This document shows positions 1 to 8,180 of a DNA stretch of 15,684 bases, one piece after another. The notes under the pieces are model-generated. The model ran no database searches. It saw only the letters and a list, made by a program, of their open reading frames with translations, and was not told the DNA's origin. The stretch comes from Bacteroidales bacterium (GTDB lineage Bacteria; Bacteroidota; Bacteroidia; Bacteroidales; JAAUTT01). The stretch is from the NCBI GenBank assembly GCA_025350365.1, contig JANXXY010000377.1, forward strand, positions 1-15,684, written 5' to 3'. Each line of letters starts with the position of its first letter. Position 1 is the first letter of the stretch. A program made the translations under genes and the position numbers.

Positions 1-2569
1 CCCGGTCTTTTTCATCAATAACGCCGTCATTGTTCTGATCCTTGAATTTTACATCGCCGGGATGAATGGATCCTGACGGACCCTGAATGGCTGAAGTCAC
101 AATTTCAGTTTGATTCTGGAAAATACCGTCCATTTCAAGCATGTAAAATGAACCTATTGGCTGACCTTCCGTTACCCGTGTAGCATAGGTACCCGTTTCA
201 ACCAATCCTCTGACCAGAGGTGCTTCCAGTTTGAGCACATCGTTGTGCAGATAGGCGATGTTACCGCTTATGGAATAGCCCCATTCATTCTTTGTTTTGT
301 GGTAAGTGGCTTCTAGCTCAAGCCCGGTGTTCAATACCGACCCGTTGTTAATCACAGGAGCGCTGGCATAACCTGTCGATGGAGGATTGGAGGCCGTTAC
401 CAGTTGATTTTCCGTAATTTTATAATAGTAATCGAGAGAAAATGTCAATGCACCATTTAAAAGCCCCACATCAAGGCCAGCGTTATATTGATTACTGGTT
501 TCCCACTTCAGGTTTTCATTCCCCAGGGCACTTTGAGCATAACCGCTATTCGATGTCCCGCCGAATGGATAGTCATAATTAGGAGAGATCCTGTCCTTTT
601 CGGCATTGTTGGCTATATCCTGGTTTCCGATAGCGCCATAGCCTGCGCGTAGTTTGAGATTTTCAAGCCAGGAAACATCTTTCAGGAAGTTTTCCTGCTT
701 TAGCGCCCAGCCGGCGGAAAGTGAATAGAACGTTCCCCATTTGTTATTTTTGATAAACTTCGAAGAACCGTCGCGGCGGAGTGTGCCAGAAACGTAATAT
801 TTTCCCATAAAATCATAACTTACCCTGCCGAAAAATGATGCCAGCGATGAAGCCCATGCGCTTTGAGTACTTTTGACCTTTTTCCCCACTCCGTTACCAA
901 TATAGATAAGCTCTTTCTGCTCAACAGGAAAATTCTGATCGCTGGCATAAAGAGCTTCTCCGGTATTTTTAATAGCCTCAAAACCAAGCATTGCTGAAAA
1001 AGTATGTGATTCTCCGAATTTGGTTTCATAATTAAGCACGTTATTAATGGTCCAATTAGCAGTGCGTTCAGTACCAATATTCAGACCGTTCGGGAAATTA
1101 ATTCGTTTTTCGGTTCCCCATGTAGGGAAGAATTGGCGACTATTGGAATTGCGGTAGTCCATCCCGAAGTTGGTTGTAAATTTCAGATTTTTAGATACTT
1201 TGGCAGTGAAATAGGCTTTACCAAGATAACTGATATCCTTGCGGTTGTTATCGTTATGAGCGGTCATGCCGAGGGGACTATATCCATCGCCAAGGAATGA
1301 ATCATAAATCTGCTGTCCGAAATATTCGGAAGGACGGTCCACATAAGTGCCATCATCAAATTTTATGGGAATGGCAGGATTGCGAAAGAATGCATATCGT
1401 ATTACGCTTCCGCCATTTCCGCCTGCACCATCGCCCGAACTTCCGATAATATCATTACTCGAAATCCCAACAAGCATGCTCATTCCCCCGCTTAGCCATT
1501 TATTTACCTCAGTATTCAAATCAAGACGTGCTGTTCCACGGGAATAACCGGTGCTTTTTATCATGCCTTTTTGGTCGAAAAAAGATGTGGAGATAAGATA
1601 ATTGGTGGCTCCATTCCCTCCTGAAATAGAGAGTTCGTGGGAATTGACCGGAGCTGTTTGGAACAATTCTTTTATATAGTTCACGTCAGCGAACCCAGTG
1701 GCATCTTCGGCAGTGATGAGTCTGCGAAGAGGAAGGCCATTACGCATGAAAGCATTGTCGTTGGTTGCGGCTTCGTTATAAATGGTAATATAATCTTTAG
1801 TATTTACCATTTTGGTGAGTCTGGTTGGTTTCTGGAATCCTGTTTGTCCATGATATGCGACCCTGGCTTTACCTTTTGTTCCTTTTTTGGTGGTAATAAC
1901 CACTATCCCGTTATTGGCGCGGGAACCATATATAGCCGCTGCTGATGCATCCTTGAGGACTGTGATATTTTCAATATCTCCGGGCGAAAGAATATCGAGC
2001 GCATTGGCTGTGGGGATGTCATCCACGATATAGAGTGGCTCGTTGCCTGAATTGATAGAACCGACACCACGAATACGAACCTGAACCCCTTCGCCGGGAG
2101 CGCCGGTATTTTGTGTCACCGAGACACCAGCTGCCCTGCCCTGTAAAGCCTGAGCAACTCCTGCCACCGGTAAGCTGGTAAGCTCTTTACTATTTACCTT
2201 GGAAACCGCACCCAATACATTGCGCTTCTTGGTAGTTCCGTATCCTATCACTACAAGTTCTTCTAACATAATCTGCTCGGAATTGAGCTTAACATCAATC
2301 ACCGTTTGACTGCCCAGGATTTGTTCCACTGTGGTATATCCGATATAAGAATACACAAGTATAGAAGAAGCTGTCAGTTGATCAGATTCCAGGTGATACT
2401 TTCCGTTGATATCTGTAGGAATACCAATTGTGGTTCCTTTGATGTAAACTGAAACACCAATAAGGGTTTCGCCGGATTTAGCATCGGTTAAAGTTCCTTC
2501 AACGGTATGCTGCGCAAACAACGAGGCCGTTGCCGAAAGAAATATTACAAGGATTATCAGTCTTTTCAT
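1..2569 (-). CDS. SusC-like TonB-dependent outer-membrane transporter (3' end outside window)
   Basis: The reading frame opens with ATG at 2569 and stays open for 856 codons to the left edge, so about 150 C-terminal residues are missing compared with the usual length of roughly 1000. Residues 1-20 (MKRLIILVIFLSATASLFAQ) are a signal peptide. Residues 21-97 form a carboxypeptidase-regulatory-like beta domain (VEGTLTDAKSGETLIGVSV). A Ton-box-like EELVVIGYG follows at 103-111. The plug spans about 115-230 and carries the SusC hallmarks LQGRAAGVSV, YIVDDIP and DASAAAIYGSRANNGIVVIT. The rest is the beta-barrel; the last visible stretch, GDVKFKDQNNDGVIDEKDR, is typical of SusC proteins. By family knowledge it imports oligosaccharides across the outer membrane with a SusD lipoprotein, which should lie beyond the left edge. 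It is the fifth gene of the operon, 43 bases after its neighbour. YIVDDIP has Asp where Gly is usual. The substrate is not readable from the sequence. Confidence 0.96.
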   Translation of the reverse strand, partial: MKRLIILVIFLSATASLFAQHTVEGTLTDAKSGETLIGVSVYIKGTTIGIPTDINGKYHLESDQLTASSILVYSYIGYTTVEQILGSQTVIDVKLNSEQIMLEELVVIGYGTTKKRNVLGAVSKVNSKELTSLPVAGVAQALQGRAAGVSVTQNTGAPGEGVQVRIRGVGSINSGNEPLYIVDDIPTANALDILSPGDIENITVLKDASAAAIYGSRANNGIVVITTKKGTKGKARVAYHGQTGFQKPTRLTKMVNTKDYITIYNEAATNDNAFMRNGLPLRRLITAEDATGFADVNYIKELFQTAPVNSHELSISGGNGATNYLISTSFFDQKGMIKSTGYSRGTARLDLNTEVNKWLSGGMSMLVGISSNDIIGSSGDGAGGNGGSVIRYAFFRNPAIPIKFDDGTYVDRPSEYFGQQIYDSFLGDGYSPLGMTAHNDNNRKDISYLGKAYFTAKVSKNLKFTTNFGMDYRNSNSRQFFPTWGTEKRINFPNGLNIGTERTANWTINNVLNYETKFGESHTFSAMLGFEAIKNTGEALYASDQNFPVEQKELIYIGNGVGKKVKSTQSAWASSLASFFGRVSYDFMGKYYVSGTLRRDGSSKFIKNNKWGTFYSLSAGWALKQENFLKDVSWLENLKLRAGYGAIGNQDIANNAEKDRISPNYDYPFGGTSNSGYAQSALGNENLKWETSNQYNAGLDVGLLNGALTFSLDYYYKITENQLVTASNPPSTGYASAPVINNGSVLNTGLELEATYHKTKNEWGYSISGNIAYLHNDVLKLEAPLVRGLVETGTYATRVTEGQPIGSFYMLEMDGIFQNQTEIVTSAIQGPSGSIHPGDVKFKDQNNDGVIDEKDR

Positions 2570-2612
2570 TTTATTATTATTTAGAAGATTCCATATTTCT
2601 GATACTTTCAGG

Positions 2613-4415
2613 CTATTTGTAAGTTATTACTGCGTTGCCAGCCATCACTTTCGTTCCCTCTGACTTAAGGTGCGTTCCAGCTGGCAGAACCACCATTAAC
2701 GTAGCTTCTCCCGCAGGTATTTTAACATTTATCTTACCATTACCTCCTAATACCAGGTATTTTTTCGAGATAATATCAAACAAGTCAACGTTTTTTCCCG
2801 AGGAATAAGTCACTGTCTTTGACTCTGTATAAGGGTTATAGTAAAGATAAACAGGGTATTTGTTCTCTGCATAGAAGTCGGTGACATTGCAGTCAAGCGC
2901 CAGAATTCCTTCGACCTCAGTTTTATTGACAATAGATCCGAAAACACCGACAATGGAGGTACTGTAAAGACTGAACATAGATTCCCTGGGTTGGCCGACT
3001 GCCCATTTGGGCCCATCGCCGGTTGAAACGGGTGAGATCTCTTTCAAAGCCGGATTATTGTAATCATCCATCTTACGGATGCCTTCATACCCGATAATCC
3101 CATGGGTCAGGTTTTTCAACTCCGGAAGCCACTGGTGTGTCTTGTCAACCTGGTCGGGGTAAAATAAGCGGGATGCATTAACCACATTCAACATATATTT
3201 TCCAATAGCCCTGGCATACCTTGGTTCATATTTTACCATTGGTACTAATGGCCAAGCCATAGCCACAGAATTCATAAAAAAGGCATAGCCTCCGCCATCG
3301 GTGATACTTCCCTGTAAACCATCCACATCGTAATCGCCCCATTTTTCGGCTATCACTCCCCAACCGTAGCGGCCATTTTTCGACTGGCAGCCGTCAAATA
3401 TCCAGTTCAGAAGTTTTGTTACGTTGTAATTGGTTCCTTGTTCAGCATTGAGTCTGGCCGCAGTATAAGCTCCAAACGGAAGCAAAATTTCATAGAACCG
3501 ACTTTCTTTTTGGTTAAGTAATGCTTCTGTTGCACTTTTAGCTCCACGGAGATAACGCTTATCCCCAAATTTGTGATAAGCCGAATATAATACCCATGAG
3601 TGACCGCCTGCTGCATCCTGTTGAAATGGAATTGGGTTGCGCATGCCCTTCATCAGAGCGTAATCAAAATATGAATAATCATAGTTTCCATTTAACAAGG
3701 AGTCTGCTTTATAAAATTTTTCCGCTATTGAACGTTGTATCAATTCTGTGTTTTCAACATTGGGAAAGAGTGCCGCAACTCCATAATATAAAACATTGGG
3801 ATATACATCGTACCACCAGTCGCGGCCATATCCGCCACCTGCCATTGCAACTGCAGGGTTGGTATTGTTCATGATGATATTCCATTTTGTGTCTTTGTTG
3901 AAATAGTTTTGTGACATCTTAACAAAATTGAAACCATGCTGATTGGTTTTGTCAATGCCTATAAGTCCGGCACTTAACAATGAACTTAAAGAAGTAAGCG
4001 CTTCATGAAACTCGCCTTTATTTTTTTTTGGGCCTTGGCGCACATCACCAATCACAGTATATAGACCGTATGTAATCTGATCAATGTTCCGTTTGGAACT
4101 ATCAAGCCAAATAAGTGAACCATAAGAATCCTTGTTGTTGAAAATAAATACAAGACTGTCGAATTGTTTCGTTTTTCTCTTCCAGTCAATGATTTTTAGA
4201 GGTTTTGGCATATTAGGCATCTGGTCAATTCGAGGCAAAGAAGTTTGAATCACAGGCAATCCTGTTTGCGGAGTGCAGGAATATGATGTTATCAATAGTG
4301 TTAGAACTAATGGAAGGACAATTTGAAAATGTCGTAAAATAAGTAACCACATCTGATTAAATATTTCACAATTATATGGTGCTATCATTTTTAATTTAAA
4401 ACTTGCCTTTTTCAT
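2613..4415 (-). CDS. Putative lipoprotein, (alpha/alpha)-toroid glycosidase-like, family not recognised
   Basis: This 600-residue protein begins with ATG at 4415, overlapping the transporter stop as ATGA; GAGG lies a few bases upstream, which supports this start and translational coupling. An alternative start is Met22. A hydrophobic stretch (about 23-43) ends in ITSYSC, a lipobox-like site with Cys47, so it is probably a lipoprotein. Residues about 130-500 are helical repeats rich in Trp, Tyr and Gly, as in six-hairpin glycosidases and related lyases: GGGYGRDWWYDVYPN (194-208), FQQDAAGGHSW (264-274), EKWGDYDVDG (357-366) and TDGGGYAFF (372-380). The last hundred residues (VYLYYNPYTESKTVTY, then KINVKIPAGEATLMVVLPAG) look like a small beta-sandwich of the kind that closes many glycosidases. 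Asp199, Asp203, Asp267, Asp361, Asp365 and Asp373 are conspicuous acids, but none can be assigned as catalytic. Context suggests a periplasmic or surface glycan-degrading role (inference). I cannot name the family. Confidence 0.85.
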   Translation of the reverse strand: MKKASFKLKMIAPYNCEIFNQMWLLILRHFQIVLPLVLTLLITSYSCTPQTGLPVIQTSLPRIDQMPNMPKPLKIIDWKRKTKQFDSLVFIFNNKDSYGSLIWLDSSKRNIDQITYGLYTVIGDVRQGPKKNKGEFHEALTSLSSLLSAGLIGIDKTNQHGFNFVKMSQNYFNKDTKWNIIMNNTNPAVAMAGGGYGRDWWYDVYPNVLYYGVAALFPNVENTELIQRSIAEKFYKADSLLNGNYDYSYFDYALMKGMRNPIPFQQDAAGGHSWVLYSAYHKFGDKRYLRGAKSATEALLNQKESRFYEILLPFGAYTAARLNAEQGTNYNVTKLLNWIFDGCQSKNGRYGWGVIAEKWGDYDVDGLQGSITDGGGYAFFMNSVAMAWPLVPMVKYEPRYARAIGKYMLNVVNASRLFYPDQVDKTHQWLPELKNLTHGIIGYEGIRKMDDYNNPALKEISPVSTGDGPKWAVGQPRESMFSLYSTSIVGVFGSIVNKTEVEGILALDCNVTDFYAENKYPVYLYYNPYTESKTVTYSSGKNVDLFDIISKKYLVLGGNGKINVKIPAGEATLMVVLPAGTHLKSEGTKVMAGNAVITYK

Positions 4416-5665
4416 TTATCCTCAGAATAAGAATTTTTCATGATGTTTTTTGCCAGTGGTATAGAGATCATTTGCAACGCTGCTACAATGATAAGAGAGT
4501 AACGAAGCGCAAAGATTTCGGACACGTACATTGCCAGGAAGATGAACATTCCCAAACCTGCAACCCGGCCTGCATAGAGACCAAACTTATGATTTAGGAT
4601 ATAGGCATATTGATTCCGGTTTTCGCGTTTGGAAACTACATCAATTACCTTCATCATAATAGGATAATAGGCCAGATCATGCAGGGGCTGGAAAAATACC
4701 TTACACAAAACAAATATCATTACCCCGGTCATAGATAACTCAATACCATTGATGACAGTTCCAATAAGGAAGAGGGTTATACCAAAACCAAAAATGAGAA
4801 TGCGGTGTTTGGGTTTAGCAAAGCGACCCAGAAGATAAATGAGAATAGCTGTCAATCCACCGCTAATTCCCTGAATCAGTCCAAGCGAGCCTTCTTTACC
4901 CACGTATTTCATAATCAGCATGGCAGGAGCTGTTACGAGAAATCCCTGGACTAAGCCTTTAAGGGCTGCCAATAGAATTTGTTTGTTCCAAAGGCGGTCG
5001 AAACGAAAATAAAGAAAATCTTTCTGTATCGGGTTTTCGAATTTGCCGCGGGCGAGTGAAAAACAAGCCAGAATTGTAATCGCAAAAACAATAAGTGTTA
5101 CGATGCGATAACCTTTGTAAATATTAAAAACGATGCCGAAAATCTGCACTCCGTCAATTGATGCAAGCAATGCCCCTATAGCCAGGGGAATAGTAATATT
5201 TGCAATGGTAAAGAAAAATGATTCAAGCCCGAAAAAGTAATTTCGGTTTTCATCCCTGGTCGTGTATAGTGCCATCAGGTAACGGTTGGTCCAGAAAAAT
5301 CCAGATGCCGCACCAATTAGTGTACCTGAAATTATCAATCCGAACAACGAAATGTCTTTCACAAACATCATCCCAACCATGGATAAACCGCTCAGCAGAA
5401 TACCGAAACTGTAGAGATGAGCGACTTTGAATTTTTTCAGTAAAAACCCGTTTGTTAGCGAGGTTATGATAATACCGGTATACATTGCCACTTGGAAGAT
5501 AGCCACATAGCTGGTATCGGCAAAATATCGCATGATATATGCCGCCATAAAGATCTCCACCACAGGTAATACCAAAGCATACAGCATATTGGTAATAAGC
5601 AATACGCGCATATTGTGAGGCATTGACAGGAAAAAGCGGAACTCGGCATTCAGTTTTGCAAACAT
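4412..5665 (-). CDS. Major facilitator superfamily (MFS) transporter, probable oligosaccharide importer
   Basis: The 417-residue product is almost entirely hydrophobic segments separated by short charged loops, consistent with 12 membrane helices and the usual MFS length of 400-450. A longer hydrophilic loop at about 205-228 (ARGKFENPIQKDFLYFRFDR) separates the two six-helix halves. A degenerate MFS motif-A-like loop, NGFLLKKFK (72-80), sits between helices 2 and 3. There is no signal peptide, as expected for an inner-membrane carrier. It starts 21 bases after the stop of the 823-residue glycosidase-like gene, and its stop overlaps the next start by four bases (ATGA). Placed between a cytoplasmic GH130 enzyme and periplasmic enzymes, it most likely carries a disaccharide or short oligosaccharide into the cytoplasm. 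The substrate is inferred from context only; the sequence shows no specificity determinant that I recognise. Confidence 0.92.
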   Translation of the reverse strand: MFAKLNAEFRFFLSMPHNMRVLLITNMLYALVLPVVEIFMAAYIMRYFADTSYVAIFQVAMYTGIIITSLTNGFLLKKFKVAHLYSFGILLSGLSMVGMMFVKDISLFGLIISGTLIGAASGFFWTNRYLMALYTTRDENRNYFFGLESFFFTIANITIPLAIGALLASIDGVQIFGIVFNIYKGYRIVTLIVFAITILACFSLARGKFENPIQKDFLYFRFDRLWNKQILLAALKGLVQGFLVTAPAMLIMKYVGKEGSLGLIQGISGGLTAILIYLLGRFAKPKHRILIFGFGITLFLIGTVINGIELSMTGVMIFVLCKVFFQPLHDLAYYPIMMKVIDVVSKRENRNQYAYILNHKFGLYAGRVAGLGMFIFLAMYVSEIFALRYSLIIVAALQMISIPLAKNIMKNSYSEDK

Positions 5666-5686
5666 TTTTAGATTGTTATGTTTTAG

Positions 5687-8158
5687 CTATATATCTTTAT
5701 TAAAATCCGGATCCATATCAGGAGTGCGTAAGCCTGCCACTTCATTTGCCATCAGTATAAAAACATTCCAGCACAATCCTCTGGTAGATGGCCACCAGCT
5801 ATCGGTTGTTGTCCATTTTGTAGGTGTAAATTCTTTACTGAACGGCCATTTGGGATTCAGATAAATTTCTGCCCACACTCTGTTTTCCATCAATGCGTTT
5901 GCCTTGGTCCAGCCGTGTTTTAATCCAACTACATAGGCACAATACTCCGCTCTGAACCAACTACCGCCATTATAATAAAACCCGTCGCTTTGACCATTGC
6001 TGTAATTTTCTTCACCAAATTTTTCAAAAGGTTGATAATCTCCACTGAGATATGCATATCCTTTTTCATCCTTTGTTAATCTTACACATATGGGTGCAGT
6101 AGTGCCATATTCAGGATGTGGGGAGTTGGGCACTTTATTCAGAACAGGCACTTGATTCAAATGATTTATTACCATTTCGTCTGTTAATAGTGGCCTGTTG
6201 AACAGCCATTGGGAAAAGAATTCCGGTTCCAGGTCGGTAAGGGTTATTATATCAGGGAAATTACGGTCGAACAGCAGATGTTTTCGTTCGGAATCATAAA
6301 AATTGCGATATTCTTGTTCTGCCTTTTGAATATAGCCTTCGGATATATCAAAACCCAATTCTTTTATAGTTCTTAATGCGATGGCAAGCATGCCCTGGTT
6401 AACCCCCAAACGATCAGTTTTAGGGTTAAAATCAACAATATCTACCTGGCTCAGCGAAAAATGTGCTTTGCATTTTCCATCTCTGTCGGCGTCAAATTCG
6501 TTCAATACGTAATCAACAGCTTTTTTAATTTTCTCCTGTGGAAGAGCAACACTAAAACGCCGTTTGTCCATCATAGCCCAAATAAGCCATGTGATAGTGG
6601 CTTCGTTGTCCTTAGCTTCCACCGACCCCATAAGTGGAGTAATAATAGTACCAATACCACCTTTGGGAGTCTGTGTTTTGCCCCATTGTTCCCAGATGGC
6701 GATATTCAAAGATTTATTATAAGAGGCTACTGTTGAAAAAAATGAATCCCTGTTGTACATGTCCGGTGCATAATTCATGTTAGGCACGTTAAACGGTGTA
6801 AAATCATTTATATCTGTAATCCAGGTGAGCATATTGAAATTGGCGTACAGCATTTTTTCAATCTGTGATCCTTTAAACCCTTTTCCTTCAGCCAACCTTG
6901 ACTGAGAGGAAATCATAAATTGTTGATGCGATTTCCAAGGTTCAATAAAAATATAGGTAGTTTTCTGTACTTTTTGGCCTATAGGAATTATGTTGTAAGG
7001 TTCTTGCTGAGGTTGGTGGTCTGCAAATTGGAGATCTTTTATCTGTAGATTACACTCTTTACCTGATTGCGTACCAATAAACATGGATACGCTGTCATTC
7101 TCAATATAAGGAACTAAGATGCTTCCTTTAAAAAAGGACCATTCGTTTTCTGAGACTGGAAAATTATCAATGTACTTTACTCCATCTTCCAGCTCAATGG
7201 TTTTTATCCCGTTTTTAATTCTGAAAAGTTTTAGCGCCAGGGGTGCATTTCCTTTACACCAAAAGGAAATAGTGTATACTTTCTGATCTTTAAATGGAGT
7301 TATAAATTCTATACCGGCTCTGCCACCCGTATGACCGGTTATAGTAATTAACCCATTTTCATTTTTTACTTCAGCATCGCCTTCTTTTTGGTACGTATCA
7401 GTAGGTTTTAATACAATTTCCGCTCCGGCATCCAGGTTATACATTTCACCAAATGTTTGTTTGATGTAATGATCATTTTTAGCTCTTTCTGAGAGGCTTG
7501 CAACACAAAACAAATTAGGATCAGGCAATCTGCGCATACCCACAAACCCACCACCACGCCCGCTAAACCGGCGACGTGTATTTCGCGTAAACTGATTTTT
7601 ATAACCGGCGTCTGTTAAAAAACCAACTACATTATTCTCAGGAGTAACGAAGCCTGCAGAAGGAAACATTTCATGTACAAAGCCACCGGGAAAATTATCA
7701 TATTCAAATGTTACATACCGCAATGGGTTTTCTGCAGGACGGGCTGTTTCCTGTAATATATAATACAGGTCAGGCATGGATGGCTGAAACAATTCAATCG
7801 TCTTTTTTATAATATTAGTGTTTACCACCTGATAAGTTACTGAAACAGATAGATTGGCATCAAACTCTTTGATGTAAGAATCTCTGATTAAAGTGATTGA
7901 TTTTTCACCGCCCGTCCATTTTTGGCCAACCCATGGGATATTTGCTGCAGTACTCAAATCATGATTATACAGATGCAGAGAGAATTCTTCCGTATTGGTA
8001 ACCGTTAATTGATTGCCATTATAAATATCAACATGAAAACCAATTTGATCATTTCCGTCAACTTTAAGTGCAAGTTGCTGACTAAATATGGCTGAATTGT
8101 TTAAAAAAACAAACAGGCAAAGACAAAAGACTGTTAACTTGTTTTTATGATGCAACAT
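5687..8158 (-). CDS. Exported multidomain glycosidase-like protein: beta-sandwich, CBM-like insert, (alpha/alpha)6 toroid
   Basis: The 823-residue protein has a signal peptide (about 1-27, a hydrophobic stretch ending NSAIFSQ) and no lipobox, so it is probably periplasmic. Residues 28-240 are beta-rich, like the N-terminal sandwich of many toroid glycosidases. Residues about 245-380 look like an inserted jelly-roll carbohydrate-binding module: KVYTISFWCKGNAPLALKLF, then NEWSFFKGSILVPY, then CNLQIKDLQFAD. Residues about 430-810 are helical with toroid signatures: NYAPDMYNRDSFFSTVASYN (462-481), NEATITWLIWAMMDKRRFS (518-536), and NGQSDGFYYNGGSWFRAEY (721-739). The last resembles the YHNG-W loop of six-hairpin glycosidases and related phosphorylases. 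Asp466, Asp471, Asp725 and Glu738 are possible catalytic acids, but this is not demonstrated. It lies 22 bases after the GH130 gene and 21 before the transporter gene. A periplasmic trimming enzyme is the best guess. I recognise the fold type, not the family. Confidence 0.88.
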   Translation of the reverse strand: MLHHKNKLTVFCLCLFVFLNNSAIFSQQLALKVDGNDQIGFHVDIYNGNQLTVTNTEEFSLHLYNHDLSTAANIPWVGQKWTGGEKSITLIRDSYIKEFDANLSVSVTYQVVNTNIIKKTIELFQPSMPDLYYILQETARPAENPLRYVTFEYDNFPGGFVHEMFPSAGFVTPENNVVGFLTDAGYKNQFTRNTRRRFSGRGGGFVGMRRLPDPNLFCVASLSERAKNDHYIKQTFGEMYNLDAGAEIVLKPTDTYQKEGDAEVKNENGLITITGHTGGRAGIEFITPFKDQKVYTISFWCKGNAPLALKLFRIKNGIKTIELEDGVKYIDNFPVSENEWSFFKGSILVPYIENDSVSMFIGTQSGKECNLQIKDLQFADHQPQQEPYNIIPIGQKVQKTTYIFIEPWKSHQQFMISSQSRLAEGKGFKGSQIEKMLYANFNMLTWITDINDFTPFNVPNMNYAPDMYNRDSFFSTVASYNKSLNIAIWEQWGKTQTPKGGIGTIITPLMGSVEAKDNEATITWLIWAMMDKRRFSVALPQEKIKKAVDYVLNEFDADRDGKCKAHFSLSQVDIVDFNPKTDRLGVNQGMLAIALRTIKELGFDISEGYIQKAEQEYRNFYDSERKHLLFDRNFPDIITLTDLEPEFFSQWLFNRPLLTDEMVINHLNQVPVLNKVPNSPHPEYGTTAPICVRLTKDEKGYAYLSGDYQPFEKFGEENYSNGQSDGFYYNGGSWFRAEYCAYVVGLKHGWTKANALMENRVWAEIYLNPKWPFSKEFTPTKWTTTDSWWPSTRGLCWNVFILMANEVAGLRTPDMDPDFNKDI

Positions 8159-8180
8159 TTATTTTTCGTCTAAAACGCAG

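Noticed and set aside
820..1077. Minus-strand open frame of 85 codons inside the susC region
   Set aside because: It lies in another frame of the continuous SusC reading frame and has no recognisable features.
2570..2612. Possible promoter between the 600-residue gene and susC
   Set aside because: The 43-base gap holds no TAnnTTTG element and no hairpin, so co-transcription is simpler.
4403..4597. Plus-strand open frame of 64 codons spanning the MFS and lipoprotein gene junction
   Set aside because: It is antisense to two genes with strong family or context support, and has no start context or homology features.
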